Part shown: positions 1 to 8,013 of the stretch, one piece after another
How positions within the stretch are numbered: the stretch's first letter is position 1
How the letters are laid out: each line of letters opens with the position of its first letter
Origin: Kocuria sp. p3-SID1428
GTDB lineage: Bacteria > Actinomycetota > Actinomycetes > Actinomycetales > Micrococcaceae
Reading direction: 5' to 3'
Assembly: GCF_025149945.1 (NCBI RefSeq)
Contig: NZ_JALXVH010000029.1
Span: forward strand, 1-36,744
DNA length: 36,744 nt
Program-made: the position numbers and the translations under genes
Notes under the pieces: generated by a model
What the model was told of the DNA's origin: nothing
Databases searched by the model: none
Seen by the model: only the letters and a program-made list of their open reading frames with translations

Positions 1-2635
1 CGCTGGCGGACCAGGGGTCCTCCGGCCAGGGGTGCTTGGGATAGCGTCCGCGCATCTCGGCGCGAACCTCGCGGTACGACCCCGACCAGAAGGAGGCCAG
101 ATCCGCGGTGATCGCCAGCTCGCGACCAGCCGGGGAGAGCAGGTGGAAGAGCACGGGCAGGCGGCCATCGAGCAGGCGGGGCGATTCCGCCAGCCCGAAG
201 CACTCCTGCAGCTTGACCCGCACGACCGGCTGCGGGATCTGCCCGCGACCGCTGCCGGCATGCTCCTCCTGATCGGTGAGCGCGACCTCCTCCGGCTCCC
301 ACTGCTGCGGCCACAGGATCCGGTGCGAGGCCCCGGACGGCACGGTGAGCCGCTGCGGAGCCAGCTCCTCGAAGCGCGCGGCCTCCGGCCAGGGCAGCAG
401 CCGTCGCAGTGCCGAGACGGTGTCGATCGAGCGCACCGAGGCCCCGCGGGCCAGCGCCGCGAGCTCGGGTCCGATCCACAGCTGCGCCTGAGCAGCCAGG
501 GAGTCGTCGTCCATGGCCGGCCAGGGCCGGCCCAGGTGCCGGTGGCAGGCCGCCATCCGGGCCCGCAGCTGCAGCGCCTGCTCGGGCAGCTCCAGCAGCG
601 CCGGGCCCTGCTGCTCAAGCGCACGCCCGATGGCCTCGGCGGCCTGTTCGGGGCTCGGGCGCGCCGGCGTGGCCGCGAGCTCGATGGCCCCCAGCGACTC
701 GAGCTCACGAGCTCTGGCCCGTCCGTCCGCGAAGCGCACGGACAGCTCGCGTCGGTGCAGCTGCCCCGCGGCCCGTTCGGCCGTGCTCCGCTCCAGCCCT
801 GCCCCCGCCCGGATCAGCGCCCCGGTGCCCGCGGCCGCCGAGGCCTGAGAGCGCGTGACATCGGCGACGGCGAGCCACTGCTCGTGGATCAGCGGCGATC
901 CGCTCGGCAGGCCGGCGCGGGTCCCGGAGGCCAGCAGCCACTGCTCACCGCGATCGTCCATCCGCCGGGCGATCCGCTCCGGGAAGGCCAGGCCCACCAC
1001 CAGCCCGAGGGCCTCCTGCGCATCGGCAGGGGCATCCCGGGCGGGCTCCCGCTCGGCCTCGATCGCCGCCTCGGCCTGATGCTCCGGGGCTGTCCGCCCG
1101 ATCAGCGAGCGCAGCCGCCGGGTCTCGCTGCGCCAGCGCCGGGAGCCGGGGTGCTGCCCGCGGCGCAGCTCGCGCAGCAGGCCGGCGAGATCGCCATCGG
1201 GGGCCCGATGGTCATCGGAGACGGCGGCCACGATCTCGGCGGCCGTGGACTCCCCCACCGCCCGGGCGCCGTCGAGCAGGGCGCGACCCCAGCGCGGGTC
1301 CAGCGGCAGCCCGGCAAGGCGCCGACCGATCGCGGTGGGGCGCAGCTCCTCGTCGAGGGCGTCCAGTGAGCGCAGGGTGCGGTGGGCGTCGGCCAGCGCA
1401 CGGGGCGCGGGCCTGTCCAGCAGGGCCATACCGTCTCCGCCCGGAGCGCCCCAGCACGACAGCACGAGTGCCGCAGAGGTCAGATCGGCCGTGCGGATCG
1501 CCGGGACGGCGCGCTCGGGCATGGCCGCCCACACCGACTCGTCGTAGCAGCGCACGACCGCCCCGGGGCCCGTGCGTGCGGCGCGACCGGCCCGCTGCCG
1601 CCCCGAGGCCCGGGAGGCCGAGACCGTGACGAGCCCGGACATGCGGCGCACCGCATCTCGCCGCGGCTCCCGCGAGAGGCCGGCGTCGATCACCAGACGC
1701 ACCCCGGGCACGGTCAGCGAGGACTCGGCCAGCGCGGTGGAGACCACGATCCGGGCGGGATCCCCCGGCCGACGCCCGGCCACGGCCCGGTTCTGCTCCT
1801 GTGCGGGGACGCGACCGTGCAGCTCGAGCACCTCGACCTCCGAGAGCTCGCGCAGCCGCGCGGCCACCTGGGCGACCTCCCCCGCACCGGGCAGGAAGAC
1901 GAGGGCATCGAGGCTCGGGTCCTGGGCCAGGCCGCGCTCGTGCTCCCGGTGGGCCGTGCGGGCCACGTGGTCCAGGAACTCCCGACGCACGCCGCGCTCA
2001 TCGAGCCGCGGGCCCGTTCCCGGCGCCCAGCGGACCTCGAGGGGGTGCTCGACCGCCCGGCTGTCCACGACCGGGACCTCGGCCATCCCGAGCGCCCGGC
2101 CGATCAGCTCCCGGAAGGACCCGGCATCCAGCGTGGCGGACATGACGATCAGGCCGAGATCCTCGCGTAGCTGACGCAGCTCCAGCAGCATTCCCAGCAG
2201 CAGGTCGATCTCCAGGCCTCGCTCGTGGACCTCGTCGAGCACAACCGCGCGGGTCCCGCTCAGCTCCGGATCCGCCAGCAGCCTCCCGATCAGCACACCC
2301 GGGGTCACGAACTCGACGACCGTGTCCCGGCCGACCTCGCGCTGTCCGCGCACCGTGAGACCGGACAGCTGCCCGAGCCGCGTCCCGCTCAGCTGGGCCA
2401 GGCGCTGGGCCGCGGCCCGCGCTGCCACGCGCCTCGGCTGCACGACGACGACGCGGTCATCCGCCGCTGCCCCGAGCTCGAGCGCGGCCGCCGGCGGAGC
2501 CAGCGTGGTCTTGCCCGTGCCCGGAGGGGCCTCCACGACGGCGATGCCCGGGCCGGCCAGCGCCTGGCGAAGCTGCGGGACTGCCTGGGCGAAGGGCAGT
2601 CCCGCCCCCAGGCGCTCGAAGTCCAGGTCCATCAT
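1..2635 (-). CDS. hrpB: ATP-dependent RNA helicase HrpB (C-terminus outside window)
   Basis: DEAH/RHA-family superfamily 2 helicase of the HrpB type, predicted to unwind RNA using ATP; its cellular role is poorly defined. The frame stays open from the ATG pair at 2635/2632 to the window edge, about 878 codons. Walker A PPGTGKTT lies at residues 37-44, the Walker B box reads DEVH near 134-137, and motif III (SAT) is near 166-168. The visible C-terminal end carries the HrpB hallmark RYPKHPWPEDP, so only a short basic tail should be missing, given the family length of about 820-880 residues. It is transcribed away from menB across a 101-base gap. Two adjacent ATG codons make the start ambiguous by one residue. 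Confidence 0.93.
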   Translation of the reverse strand, partial: MMDLDFERLGAGLPFAQAVPQLRQALAGPGIAVVEAPPGTGKTTLAPPAAALELGAAADDRVVVVQPRRVAARAAAQRLAQLSGTRLGQLSGLTVRGQREVGRDTVVEFVTPGVLIGRLLADPELSGTRAVVLDEVHERGLEIDLLLGMLLELRQLREDLGLIVMSATLDAGSFRELIGRALGMAEVPVVDSRAVEHPLEVRWAPGTGPRLDERGVRREFLDHVARTAHREHERGLAQDPSLDALVFLPGAGEVAQVAARLRELSEVEVLELHGRVPAQEQNRAVAGRRPGDPARIVVSTALAESSLTVPGVRLVIDAGLSREPRRDAVRRMSGLVTVSASRASGRQRAGRAARTGPGAVVRCYDESVWAAMPERAVPAIRTADLTSAALVLSCWGAPGGDGMALLDRPAPRALADAHRTLRSLDALDEELRPTAIGRRLAGLPLDPRWGRALLDGARAVGESTAAEIVAAVSDDHRAPDGDLAGLLRELRRGQHPGSRRWRSETRRLRSLIGRTAPEHQAEAAIEAEREPARDAPADAQEALGLVVGLAFPERIARRMDDRGEQWLLASGTRAGLPSGSPLIHEQWLAVADVTRSQASAAAGTGALIRAGAGLERSTAERAAGQLHRRELSVRFADGRARARELESLGAIELAATPARPSPEQAAEAIGRALEQQGPALLELPEQALQLRARMAACHRHLGRPWPAMDDDSLAAQAQLWIGPELAALARGASVRSIDTVSALRRLLPWPEAARFEELAPQRLTVPSGASHRILWPQQWEPEEVALTDQEEHAGSGRGQIPQPVVRVKLQECFGLAESPRLLDGRLPVLFHLLSPAGRELAITADLASFWSGSYREVRAEMRGRYPKHPWPEDPWSAS

Positions 2636-2723
2636 CCGAGCAGTCTCCCATCCGCACCGGGACGCCGCAGCCGCCGTCCGAGGAAGACCCCGCCGGAGCC
2701 GTTCGGGAGTCGGCGGGCGCTCG

Positions 2724-2729
2724 TAGACT
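2724..2729 (+). promoter_or_regulatory. -10 element (TAGACT) of a probable leaderless menB promoter
   Basis: TAGACT fits the actinobacterial TANNNT -10 pattern and ends seven bases before the menB GTG. Transcription would therefore begin at or next to the start codon. No Shine-Dalgarno sequence precedes the GTG, which agrees with leaderless translation. A weak -35-like TTCGGG lies 16 bases upstream. Confidence 0.6.
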
Positions 2730-2736
2730 GGCCGCC

Positions 2737-3702
2737 GTGAACGACTCCAACGCATCCCATCTCCCCCGCCAGGTCTCCGAGATCTTCGACCCCGTGCAGT
2801 GGCGCACGGTCGAGGGCTTCGAGGACCTGAGCGACATCACCTACCACCGCGGCGTGCAGCGCGGCGCGGAGGGTTCGATCGAGCGCGACCTGCCGTGGGT
2901 CCGGGTGTCCTTCGACCGCCCCGAGGTCCGCAATGCCTTCCGCCCGGGGACGGTGGACGAGCTCTACCGCGTGCTCGATCACGCCCGCATGAGCTCGGAC
3001 GTGGGCGCGGTGATCCTCACCGGCAACGGCCCGTCGGCCAAGGACGGCGGCTGGGCGTTCTGCTCGGGCGGCGATCAGCGCATCCGCGGCCGCGACGGCT
3101 ACCGCTACGCCGAGGGCGAGACCGCCGAGTCGGTGGATCCGGCCCGCGCCGGGCGCCTGCACATCCTGGAGGTTCAGCGCCTGATCCGCACCATGCCCAA
3201 GCCGGTGATCGCCGCGGTCTCCGGCTGGGCCGCAGGCGGCGGGCACTCCCTGCACGTGGTCTGCGATCTCACGATCGCCTCGGCCGAGCACGGTCGCTTC
3301 AAGCAGACGGATGCCACCGTCGGCTCGTTCGACGCCGGCTACGGCTCCGCGCTGCTGGCCCGCCAGGTCGGGCAGAAGAACGCGCGCGAGATCTTCTTCC
3401 TGGCCCGCGAGTACTCGGCTGCGGACATGCATCGCATGGGCGCGGTCAACGAGGTCGTGGAGCACTCCGAGCTCGAGGCCACGGCCGTCGAGTGGTGCAG
3501 GATGATCTGCGCGCAGTCCCCGCAGGCGATCCGCATGCTCAAGTACGCCTTCAACCTCCCGGACGACGGCATGGTCGGCCAGCAGGTCTTCGCCGGAGAG
3601 GCCACGCGTCTGGCCTACATGACCGACGAGGCCGTCGAGGGCCGCGATGCCTTCCTGGGCAAGCGCGATCCCGACTGGTCGTCCTACCCGTACTACTTCT
3701 GA
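2737..3702 (+). CDS. menB: 1,4-dihydroxy-2-naphthoyl-CoA synthase MenB
   Basis: Crotonase-family enzyme that cyclises o-succinylbenzoyl-CoA to 1,4-dihydroxy-2-naphthoyl-CoA in menaquinone synthesis, in the cytoplasm. The 321-residue protein has the MenB signature CSGGDQRIRGRDGY at residues 109-122, the oxyanion-hole region GWAAGGGHSLH further on, and the conserved C-terminal end DPDWSSYPYYF. Length is slightly above the 275-315 usual for the family because of an N-terminal extension typical of actinobacteria. The GTG start is supported by the leaderless promoter just upstream. menE follows after 5 bases, so the two are almost certainly co-transcribed and translationally coupled. Confidence 0.96.
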   Translation: MNDSNASHLPRQVSEIFDPVQWRTVEGFEDLSDITYHRGVQRGAEGSIERDLPWVRVSFDRPEVRNAFRPGTVDELYRVLDHARMSSDVGAVILTGNGPSAKDGGWAFCSGGDQRIRGRDGYRYAEGETAESVDPARAGRLHILEVQRLIRTMPKPVIAAVSGWAAGGGHSLHVVCDLTIASAEHGRFKQTDATVGSFDAGYGSALLARQVGQKNAREIFFLAREYSAADMHRMGAVNEVVEHSELEATAVEWCRMICAQSPQAIRMLKYAFNLPDDGMVGQQVFAGEATRLAYMTDEAVEGRDAFLGKRDPDWSSYPYYF

Positions 3703-3707
3703 TCCTT

Positions 3708-4967
3708 ATGACGGATCCCGCCTCCGCCGCGCCGGAGCTGCCCGGGCAGCCGGTCGCGGCGCCTCGCACCGAGCAGCTGCCCCCGGACGCCGTGGTCCTC
3801 GACGGCCCCGAGGCCCTGCCCGGGCTCGGCGGGGACGCCGGTCTGCTCGAGCGGCTTCGGGGGGTGCTGTCCAGGCCCGGTCCGGCCGTCGTCGTGTCGA
3901 CCTCGGGCTCGACCGGGCGCCCCAAGGCCACGGTGCTCGAGTCAGAGTCCCTGCGCGCCTCCGGCCAGGCCACGGCCGCGCGCACCGGCGGGCACGGCCA
4001 GTGGCTGCTGTGCCTGCCCGCGCACTACGTGGCAGGCGTCCAGGTCCTGGCACGCTCCGCGCTGGCGGGAACCGAGCCGGTGGCCATGGAGCACGGCTCC
4101 TTCCAGGCGGAGGCCTTCGTGCGCGCTGCACGGCGCATGACCGGCGGGGTTCGCCATGTCTCGCTGGTGCCGACCCAGCTCTCCCGGCTGGTCGAGGCTG
4201 CCGAGGACCCGGCGGACGGAGACACCGTGCGCGAGGTCCTGGGATCCTTCGACTCGATTCTGCTCGGCGGCTCCGCGGCTTCGCCCGTGCTGCTGGAACG
4301 CGCACGTGGCCTCGGTGCCCGGGTGGTGACCACCTACGGGATGTCGGAGACCTGCGGCGGCTGCGTGTACGACAACCGACCGCTCGAGGGCATCCGCATC
4401 CGGATCGAGCCCCATGAGGACGCCCCCGACTCGGTCGCGGCGGAGGGCCCGGCCCCGCTGGCGCCCGAGGGATCCGGGCGGATCTGGCTCGGCGGGGCCG
4501 CGGTCACGACCGGCTACCTCGACGACGATGCCCAGACCGCCCGCCATGTCCGCCTGATCGACGGCCGACGCTGGTACCGCACCGACGACCTCGGGGTCTG
4601 GGACGGGCAGCGTCTGAGCATCAGCGGACGAGCCGACGACGTCGTGGTCACCGGCGGGCTCAAGGTCTCTGCCGGTCTGGTGGCCCAGCGGCTGCTGCGC
4701 GATCCCCAGGTGGAGCAGGCCGTGGTGCTCGGAGTGCCGGATCCGCAGTGGGGGCAGGCCGTGGCCGCGCTCGTCGTCCCGCGCCGCACCGTTGACCAGA
4801 GGGAGGAGGACGAGCTGCAGGAGCGGCTGTGCGCGGACCTGCGCTCAGCGCTGGGCGCCGCGGCCGTTCCCAAGCGCTGGCTCACCGCGGCGCAGATGCC
4901 CATGCTGCCCACCGGCAAGCCGGACCGGGCCGAGGTGCGCCGTCTGCTGGTGGAGCAGGGGCGCTGA
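3708..4967 (+). CDS. menE: o-succinylbenzoate-CoA ligase MenE
   Basis: ANL-superfamily adenylate-forming ligase that activates o-succinylbenzoate with ATP and CoA, making the substrate of MenB. Motifs appear in order: phosphate loop STSGSTGRPK near residues 64-73, TYGMSETCGG near 209-218, YRTDDLG near 285, the hinge region GRADDVVVTGG near 305, and the catalytic-lysine motif PTGKPDR close to the C-terminus. The 419-residue length suits compact actinobacterial MenE. The ATG at 3708 lies 5 bases after the menB stop and lacks a Shine-Dalgarno, so translation probably depends on ribosomes finishing menB. The same frame stays open upstream through menB, but that stretch is not MenE-like. Confidence 0.93.
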   Translation: MTDPASAAPELPGQPVAAPRTEQLPPDAVVLDGPEALPGLGGDAGLLERLRGVLSRPGPAVVVSTSGSTGRPKATVLESESLRASGQATAARTGGHGQWLLCLPAHYVAGVQVLARSALAGTEPVAMEHGSFQAEAFVRAARRMTGGVRHVSLVPTQLSRLVEAAEDPADGDTVREVLGSFDSILLGGSAASPVLLERARGLGARVVTTYGMSETCGGCVYDNRPLEGIRIRIEPHEDAPDSVAAEGPAPLAPEGSGRIWLGGAAVTTGYLDDDAQTARHVRLIDGRRWYRTDDLGVWDGQRLSISGRADDVVVTGGLKVSAGLVAQRLLRDPQVEQAVVLGVPDPQWGQAVAALVVPRRTVDQREEDELQERLCADLRSALGAAAVPKRWLTAAQMPMLPTGKPDRAEVRRLLVEQGR

Positions 4968-4975
4968 GCAGTAGT

Positions 4976-5010
4976 CCGGCCCATCGGGTTCTCATGAAAT
5001 GATGGGCCGG
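4976..5010. repeat. Perfect 10-bp inverted repeat between menE and menA
   Basis: CCGGCCCATC at 4976-4985 and GATGGGCCGG at 5001-5010 are exact reverse complements around a 15-base A/T-richer loop. It lies 8 bases after the menE stop and 31 bases before the menA start. It could be a terminator or attenuator lacking a T-tract, an RNA element tuning menA, or a regulator-binding dyad. Confidence 0.7.
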
Positions 5011-5041
5011 TTCCCAACCGTCGCCGGAGGAGGTCCTGTCC

Positions 5042-5923
5042 GTGGCAACACCCGCCCAGTGGGTCGAGGGCGCGCGCCTGCGCACCCTGCCCATGGCCCT
5101 GGCCCCGGTCATCGCCGGCACCGCCGCCGCCCAGTCCCTGTGGGGCGCGGACCTGGTGCGTGCGCTGCTGGCCCTTGCCGTGGCGCTGCTGCTGCAGATC
5201 GGCGTCAACTACGCCAACGACTACTCGGACGGCATCAAGGGCACCGACGACGACCGCGTGGGCCCCATGCGCCTGGTCGGCTCCGGCGCCGCCGCACCGC
5301 GGAAGGTGCTCGCTGCGGCCCTGATCTGCTTCGGGCTGGCCATGCTCGCGGGACTCGGGCTGATCGCCCTGTCCGGACAGTGGTGGTTCCTGGTCATCGG
5401 CGCCTCTGCGGTCCTGGCTGCCTGGGGCTACACCGGAGGCCCCTGGCCCTACGGCTACCGCGGCCTGGGCGATGTGGCGGTGTTCCTCTACTTCGGACTC
5501 GTGGCCGTGCTCGGCACGGCGCTCACGCAGGCCGGCGAGCTGAACCTCCAGACGTGGGTCGCCGCTGTGGCCACGGGGCTGTTCGCCTGCGCGCTGCTGA
5601 TGGCCAACAACATCCGCGACATCCCCGGCGACCGCGAGGTCGGCAAGCGCACCCTGGCCGTGCGACTGGGCGAGCGCTGGGCCCGCGTGGTCTTCGCCGC
5701 CGAGCTCGGGCTGGCCTTCGCGCTGCACGTGTTCCTGATCCCGCATAACCCATGGTTCCTGCTGGTGCTGCTGGCCGCGCCGCTGGCAGTCCTGGCCGCG
5801 CGCACCGTGCTGGGAGCCACCGAGCGCACCGCCCTGATCCCGGCGCTCAAGCAGTGCGGGATCCTCAACCTCGTGTGGGCCGTGCTGTTCCTGATCGCCG
5901 TGGTGGTCCACCAGGCCCTGTGA
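5042..5923 (+). CDS. menA: 1,4-dihydroxy-2-naphthoate polyprenyltransferase MenA
   Basis: Integral-membrane UbiA-superfamily prenyltransferase that joins the polyprenyl tail to 1,4-dihydroxy-2-naphthoate, giving demethylmenaquinone. The 293 residues contain the two Asp-rich Mg-pyrophosphate sites expected: NYANDYSDG at 56-64 and NNIRDIPGDREVGK at 189-202. About eight or nine hydrophobic segments surround them. The GTG start is set by a strong Shine-Dalgarno, GGAGGAGG at 5026-5033, with 8-base spacing. It sits 74 bases after menE and is separated from it by a perfect hairpin, so it may be partly independent of menBE. It converges on the DUF4229 gene with only 25 bases between. Confidence 0.96.
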   Translation: MATPAQWVEGARLRTLPMALAPVIAGTAAAQSLWGADLVRALLALAVALLLQIGVNYANDYSDGIKGTDDDRVGPMRLVGSGAAAPRKVLAAALICFGLAMLAGLGLIALSGQWWFLVIGASAVLAAWGYTGGPWPYGYRGLGDVAVFLYFGLVAVLGTALTQAGELNLQTWVAAVATGLFACALLMANNIRDIPGDREVGKRTLAVRLGERWARVVFAAELGLAFALHVFLIPHNPWFLLVLLAAPLAVLAARTVLGATERTALIPALKQCGILNLVWAVLFLIAVVVHQAL

Positions 5924-5948
5924 CCCGGTTGCGCCACGGCTCAGCAGC

Positions 5949-6242
5949 TCAGGGGAGGTCGTCCTCGCCGCGGCTGCGACGGTAGGCCTCGGCCTCGGCA
6001 TCCTCGTCCTGGGTGTCGCGCAGGCGCTCCCGGCTGCGCGGCTTGGGCGAGCGGGAGATCGCGCGGTTGAGGTCCTCGCTCGCGGCGATGTGCAGCTGGG
6101 GGAAGAACAGATAGCACACCGCGAACGCCACGATCACGGCGGCGATCCCGGAGAAGATCAGGCCGAGGTCCAGTGCCATGAACAGCACGAACGCGACGGC
6201 GAGGATGGCCAGGCGCAGAGCGGAGTACTTCAGGAAGTTCAC
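5949..6242 (-). CDS. DUF4229-type small membrane protein
   Basis: A 97-residue protein with two predicted membrane helices (about residues 5-22 and 26-46) followed by a charged cytoplasmic tail rich in Arg, Glu and Asp. This matches the actinobacterial DUF4229 family, often encoded beside menA; its function is unknown. The start is taken as GTG at 6242, preceded by an AGGA-like Shine-Dalgarno. It lies 50 bases downstream of the Rrf2 regulator on the same strand and may be co-transcribed with it. The two genes end tail to tail with menA. Confidence 0.8.
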   Translation of the reverse strand: MNFLKYSALRLAILAVAFVLFMALDLGLIFSGIAAVIVAFAVCYLFFPQLHIAASEDLNRAISRSPKPRSRERLRDTQDEDAEAEAYRRSRGEDDLP

Positions 6243-6292
6243 CGGAGCATCCTAAGGCCCGCCCCTGGATGCGGCCTCCGCGCGCACGGGCA

Positions 6293-6787
6293 TCAGCCCT
6301 GCGAGCGCCCGCCCTCGATCGGCCAGCGGTCCGTCCAGGCTCCGGGCTCCTCAGCGAAGGCCCGCACGTGCTCCGGGAAGCCGCCGGTCAGGACATCTGC
6401 CAGCGTGACCTCGTCGAGCACCCGGCGCATGGCCGAGCGCAGCGCGACCCACACGACCGGCAGGTGCTCAGCAGCACCCGTGTAGGCGGTGTCCGACGGG
6501 CGCTGCCCCCGGATGCCGGCCAGCGGCCCCTCCACCGTGCGGATCACCGCGCCGATCGTGATCTCCTGCGCCTGGGAGGCCAGCCGGTAGCCGCCTGCGG
6601 CTCCGCGGCGGCTGACGACGAGCCCCCCGCGGCGCAGCTGCCCGAGGACCACCTCGAGGAACTTGGCCGGCAGCTGCTGACGCTGGGCCAGCTCCTGGGC
6701 CGGCATGGCGGCGGTGCCCGCCGCGTGCGCCTCGGCGAGCATGAGCATGGCCCTGATCGCGTATTCGGCGCGTGCGGAGATCTCCAT
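6293..6787 (-). CDS. Rrf2-family transcriptional regulator (cysteine-free)
   Basis: A 164-residue winged-helix regulator. The Rrf2 hallmark is clear: an N-terminal ARAEYAIRAMLMLA helix, a recognition region (LPAKFLEVVLGQLRRGGLV, residues 39-57), and the wing SRRGAAGGYRLA at about 59-70. There is no cysteine anywhere, so it cannot bind an Fe-S cluster through Cys as IscR or NsrR do, and is closer in type to CymR. It is divergently transcribed from a TauE/SafE-type exporter, which suggests it controls that gene, perhaps in sulfur metabolism; this is inference. The start has no Shine-Dalgarno and an AACAAT element six bases upstream on the minus strand, so it may be leaderless. Confidence 0.9.
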   Translation of the reverse strand: MEISARAEYAIRAMLMLAEAHAAGTAAMPAQELAQRQQLPAKFLEVVLGQLRRGGLVVSRRGAAGGYRLASQAQEITIGAVIRTVEGPLAGIRGQRPSDTAYTGAAEHLPVVWVALRSAMRRVLDEVTLADVLTGGFPEHVRAFAEEPGAWTDRWPIEGGRSQG

Positions 6788-6808
6788 GTGTCGATTGTTT
6801 CACGGACT

Positions 6809-6838
6809 TTGACGCCCTTCTCAGGGCCCTGGAATGCT
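6809..6838 (+). promoter_or_regulatory. Candidate sigma-70-type promoter for the TauE/SafE gene
   Basis: TTGACG at 6809-6814 is a good -35 match and is followed 18 bases later by AATGCT at 6833-6838, a weak -10. It points toward the exporter gene and lies just upstream of a 19-base dyad. The weak -10 keeps this tentative. Confidence 0.35.
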
Positions 6839-6851
6839 CGCGCACAGCAAA

Positions 6852-6870
6852 TCCCATCATCCCGATGGGA
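6852..6870. promoter_or_regulatory. 19-base dyad, candidate Rrf2 operator
   Basis: TCCCATC at 6852-6858 and GATGGGA at 6864-6870 are exact inverted repeats around ATCCC. The dyad sits between the divergent Rrf2 and exporter genes, just downstream of the candidate exporter promoter, where a repressor would block transcription. Assignment to Rrf2 is inferred from position only. Confidence 0.5.
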
Positions 6871-6962
6871 ATAGTGGATCGGCTGCGGAAGCGGCGCTCG
6901 CCCCGCCCGCGCAGCGCTGCCGAGTCCACGATCCGCCCCACCCCACTGCCCGGGAGTCCCGC

Positions 6963-7943
6963 ATGCGCATGCTCGTCCTCATCGCCCTCGTCGGCCTGGC
7001 CGCCCAGCTCGTGGACGGCGGCCTGGGCATGGCCTACGGCGTCACGACCTCCACGCTGCTGCTCACGATCGGGGCCAACCCGGCTGCCGCCTCGGCCACC
7101 GTGCACCTGGCCGAGGTCGGGACCACGCTCGTGTCCGGGCTCTCCCACTGGCGCTTCGGCAACGTCGACTGGGGCGTCGTGGCCAAGATTGGGATCCCCG
7201 GTGCGATCGGCGCCTTCCTGGGGGCCACCGCACTGTCGAACCTCGACGCTGCGGCCGCCAGGCCCTTCATGTCCGCAGTGCTGCTCGCCCTGGGCCTGTT
7301 CATCCTGGTGCGCTTCACCGTCGGCGGTCTGCGACCCGATCGTCTGGGCCGAGTCATCCCGGCACGGCTTCTCGCCCCGCTCGGGCTCTTCGCCGGCTTC
7401 ATGGACGCTGCGGGAGGCGGCGGCTGGGGGCCGGTCGGCACACCCGCCCTGCTCGCCGATGGCCGCCTGGAGCCGCGGAAGGTCGTGGGCTCGATCAGCT
7501 CCGCGGAATTCCTGGTCACCGTGGCCGCCTCGCTCGGCTTCCTCTTCTCCCTGGGCAGCCAGGGGATCACCTGGTCCTGGGTGCTGGCCCTGCTGATCGG
7601 CGGCGCGATCGCAGCACCCATCGCCGCCGCGCTGGTCCGCCATGTCCCCGCACGGGTCCTCGGCCCCGCCGTCGGCGGCCTGATCGTGCTCACCAACGCC
7701 CGGACCCTGCTCGGGGCGGATGCGCTGGACGCCCCTGCGACGGTCTCCCGCGCCGTGCTGCTGGGGATCGCCGTCCTGTGGCTGGCCGCCGTCGGCTGGT
7801 CGGTCCTGCAACATCGCAGCGGCTCGCATGCCGGGAGCGTCTCGGAGGCGACGACCGCCGATGAGGTCGCGAAGCCGACGGCCGCGGCCGCGAGCGGGTC
7901 GTCCGCTGCTCAGTGCTCGGAGTCGGTGCACTCGGCGCGCTGA
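6963..7943 (+). CDS. TauE/SafE-family membrane exporter
   Basis: A 326-residue multi-pass membrane protein of the TauE/SafE family, which moves sulfite, sulfoacetate or other organic anions out of cells. It has about eight hydrophobic helices in two repeats: the first opens with AQLVDGGLGMAYG (about residues 12-24) and the second with GFMDAAGGGGWGPVGTP (near 142-158), the duplicated signature of the family. The hydrophilic tail from about residue 285 is probably cytoplasmic. The ATG at 6963 is chosen because the helix begins immediately after it and GGGAG lies six bases upstream; the frame stays open further upstream but encodes no membrane segment. Divergence from an Rrf2 regulator hints at sulfur-responsive control, but the substrate is unproven. 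Confidence 0.88.
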   Translation: MRMLVLIALVGLAAQLVDGGLGMAYGVTTSTLLLTIGANPAAASATVHLAEVGTTLVSGLSHWRFGNVDWGVVAKIGIPGAIGAFLGATALSNLDAAAARPFMSAVLLALGLFILVRFTVGGLRPDRLGRVIPARLLAPLGLFAGFMDAAGGGGWGPVGTPALLADGRLEPRKVVGSISSAEFLVTVAASLGFLFSLGSQGITWSWVLALLIGGAIAAPIAAALVRHVPARVLGPAVGGLIVLTNARTLLGADALDAPATVSRAVLLGIAVLWLAAVGWSVLQHRSGSHAGSVSEATTADEVAKPTAAAASGSSAAQCSESVHSAR

Positions 7944-7971
7944 GGACGGGACCCGGACGTCGCGGCCCCGT

Positions 7972-8007
7972 CGCGATTGATCGCGGGGTCGGGCCTCCCC
8001 GTACGAT
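7972..8007 (+). promoter_or_regulatory. Leaderless-type promoter with dyad over the -35 region
   Basis: TACGAT at 8002-8007 ends six bases before the ATG of the PLDc_N gene and fits a leaderless -10. TTGATC at 7977-7982 is a -35 candidate with 19-base spacing. The -35 is embedded in a perfect dyad, CGCGATTGATCGCG at 7972-7985, which could serve as an operator or as the weak terminator of the upstream exporter gene. Confidence 0.5.
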
Positions 8008-8013
8008 GGAGAC

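Noticed and set aside
4514..6001. A 495-codon minus-strand frame opposite menE and menA
   Set aside because: Composition is low-complexity Gly/Gln/His/Arg, and it runs through the menE-menA hairpin. MenE and MenA motifs on the + strand explain the region.
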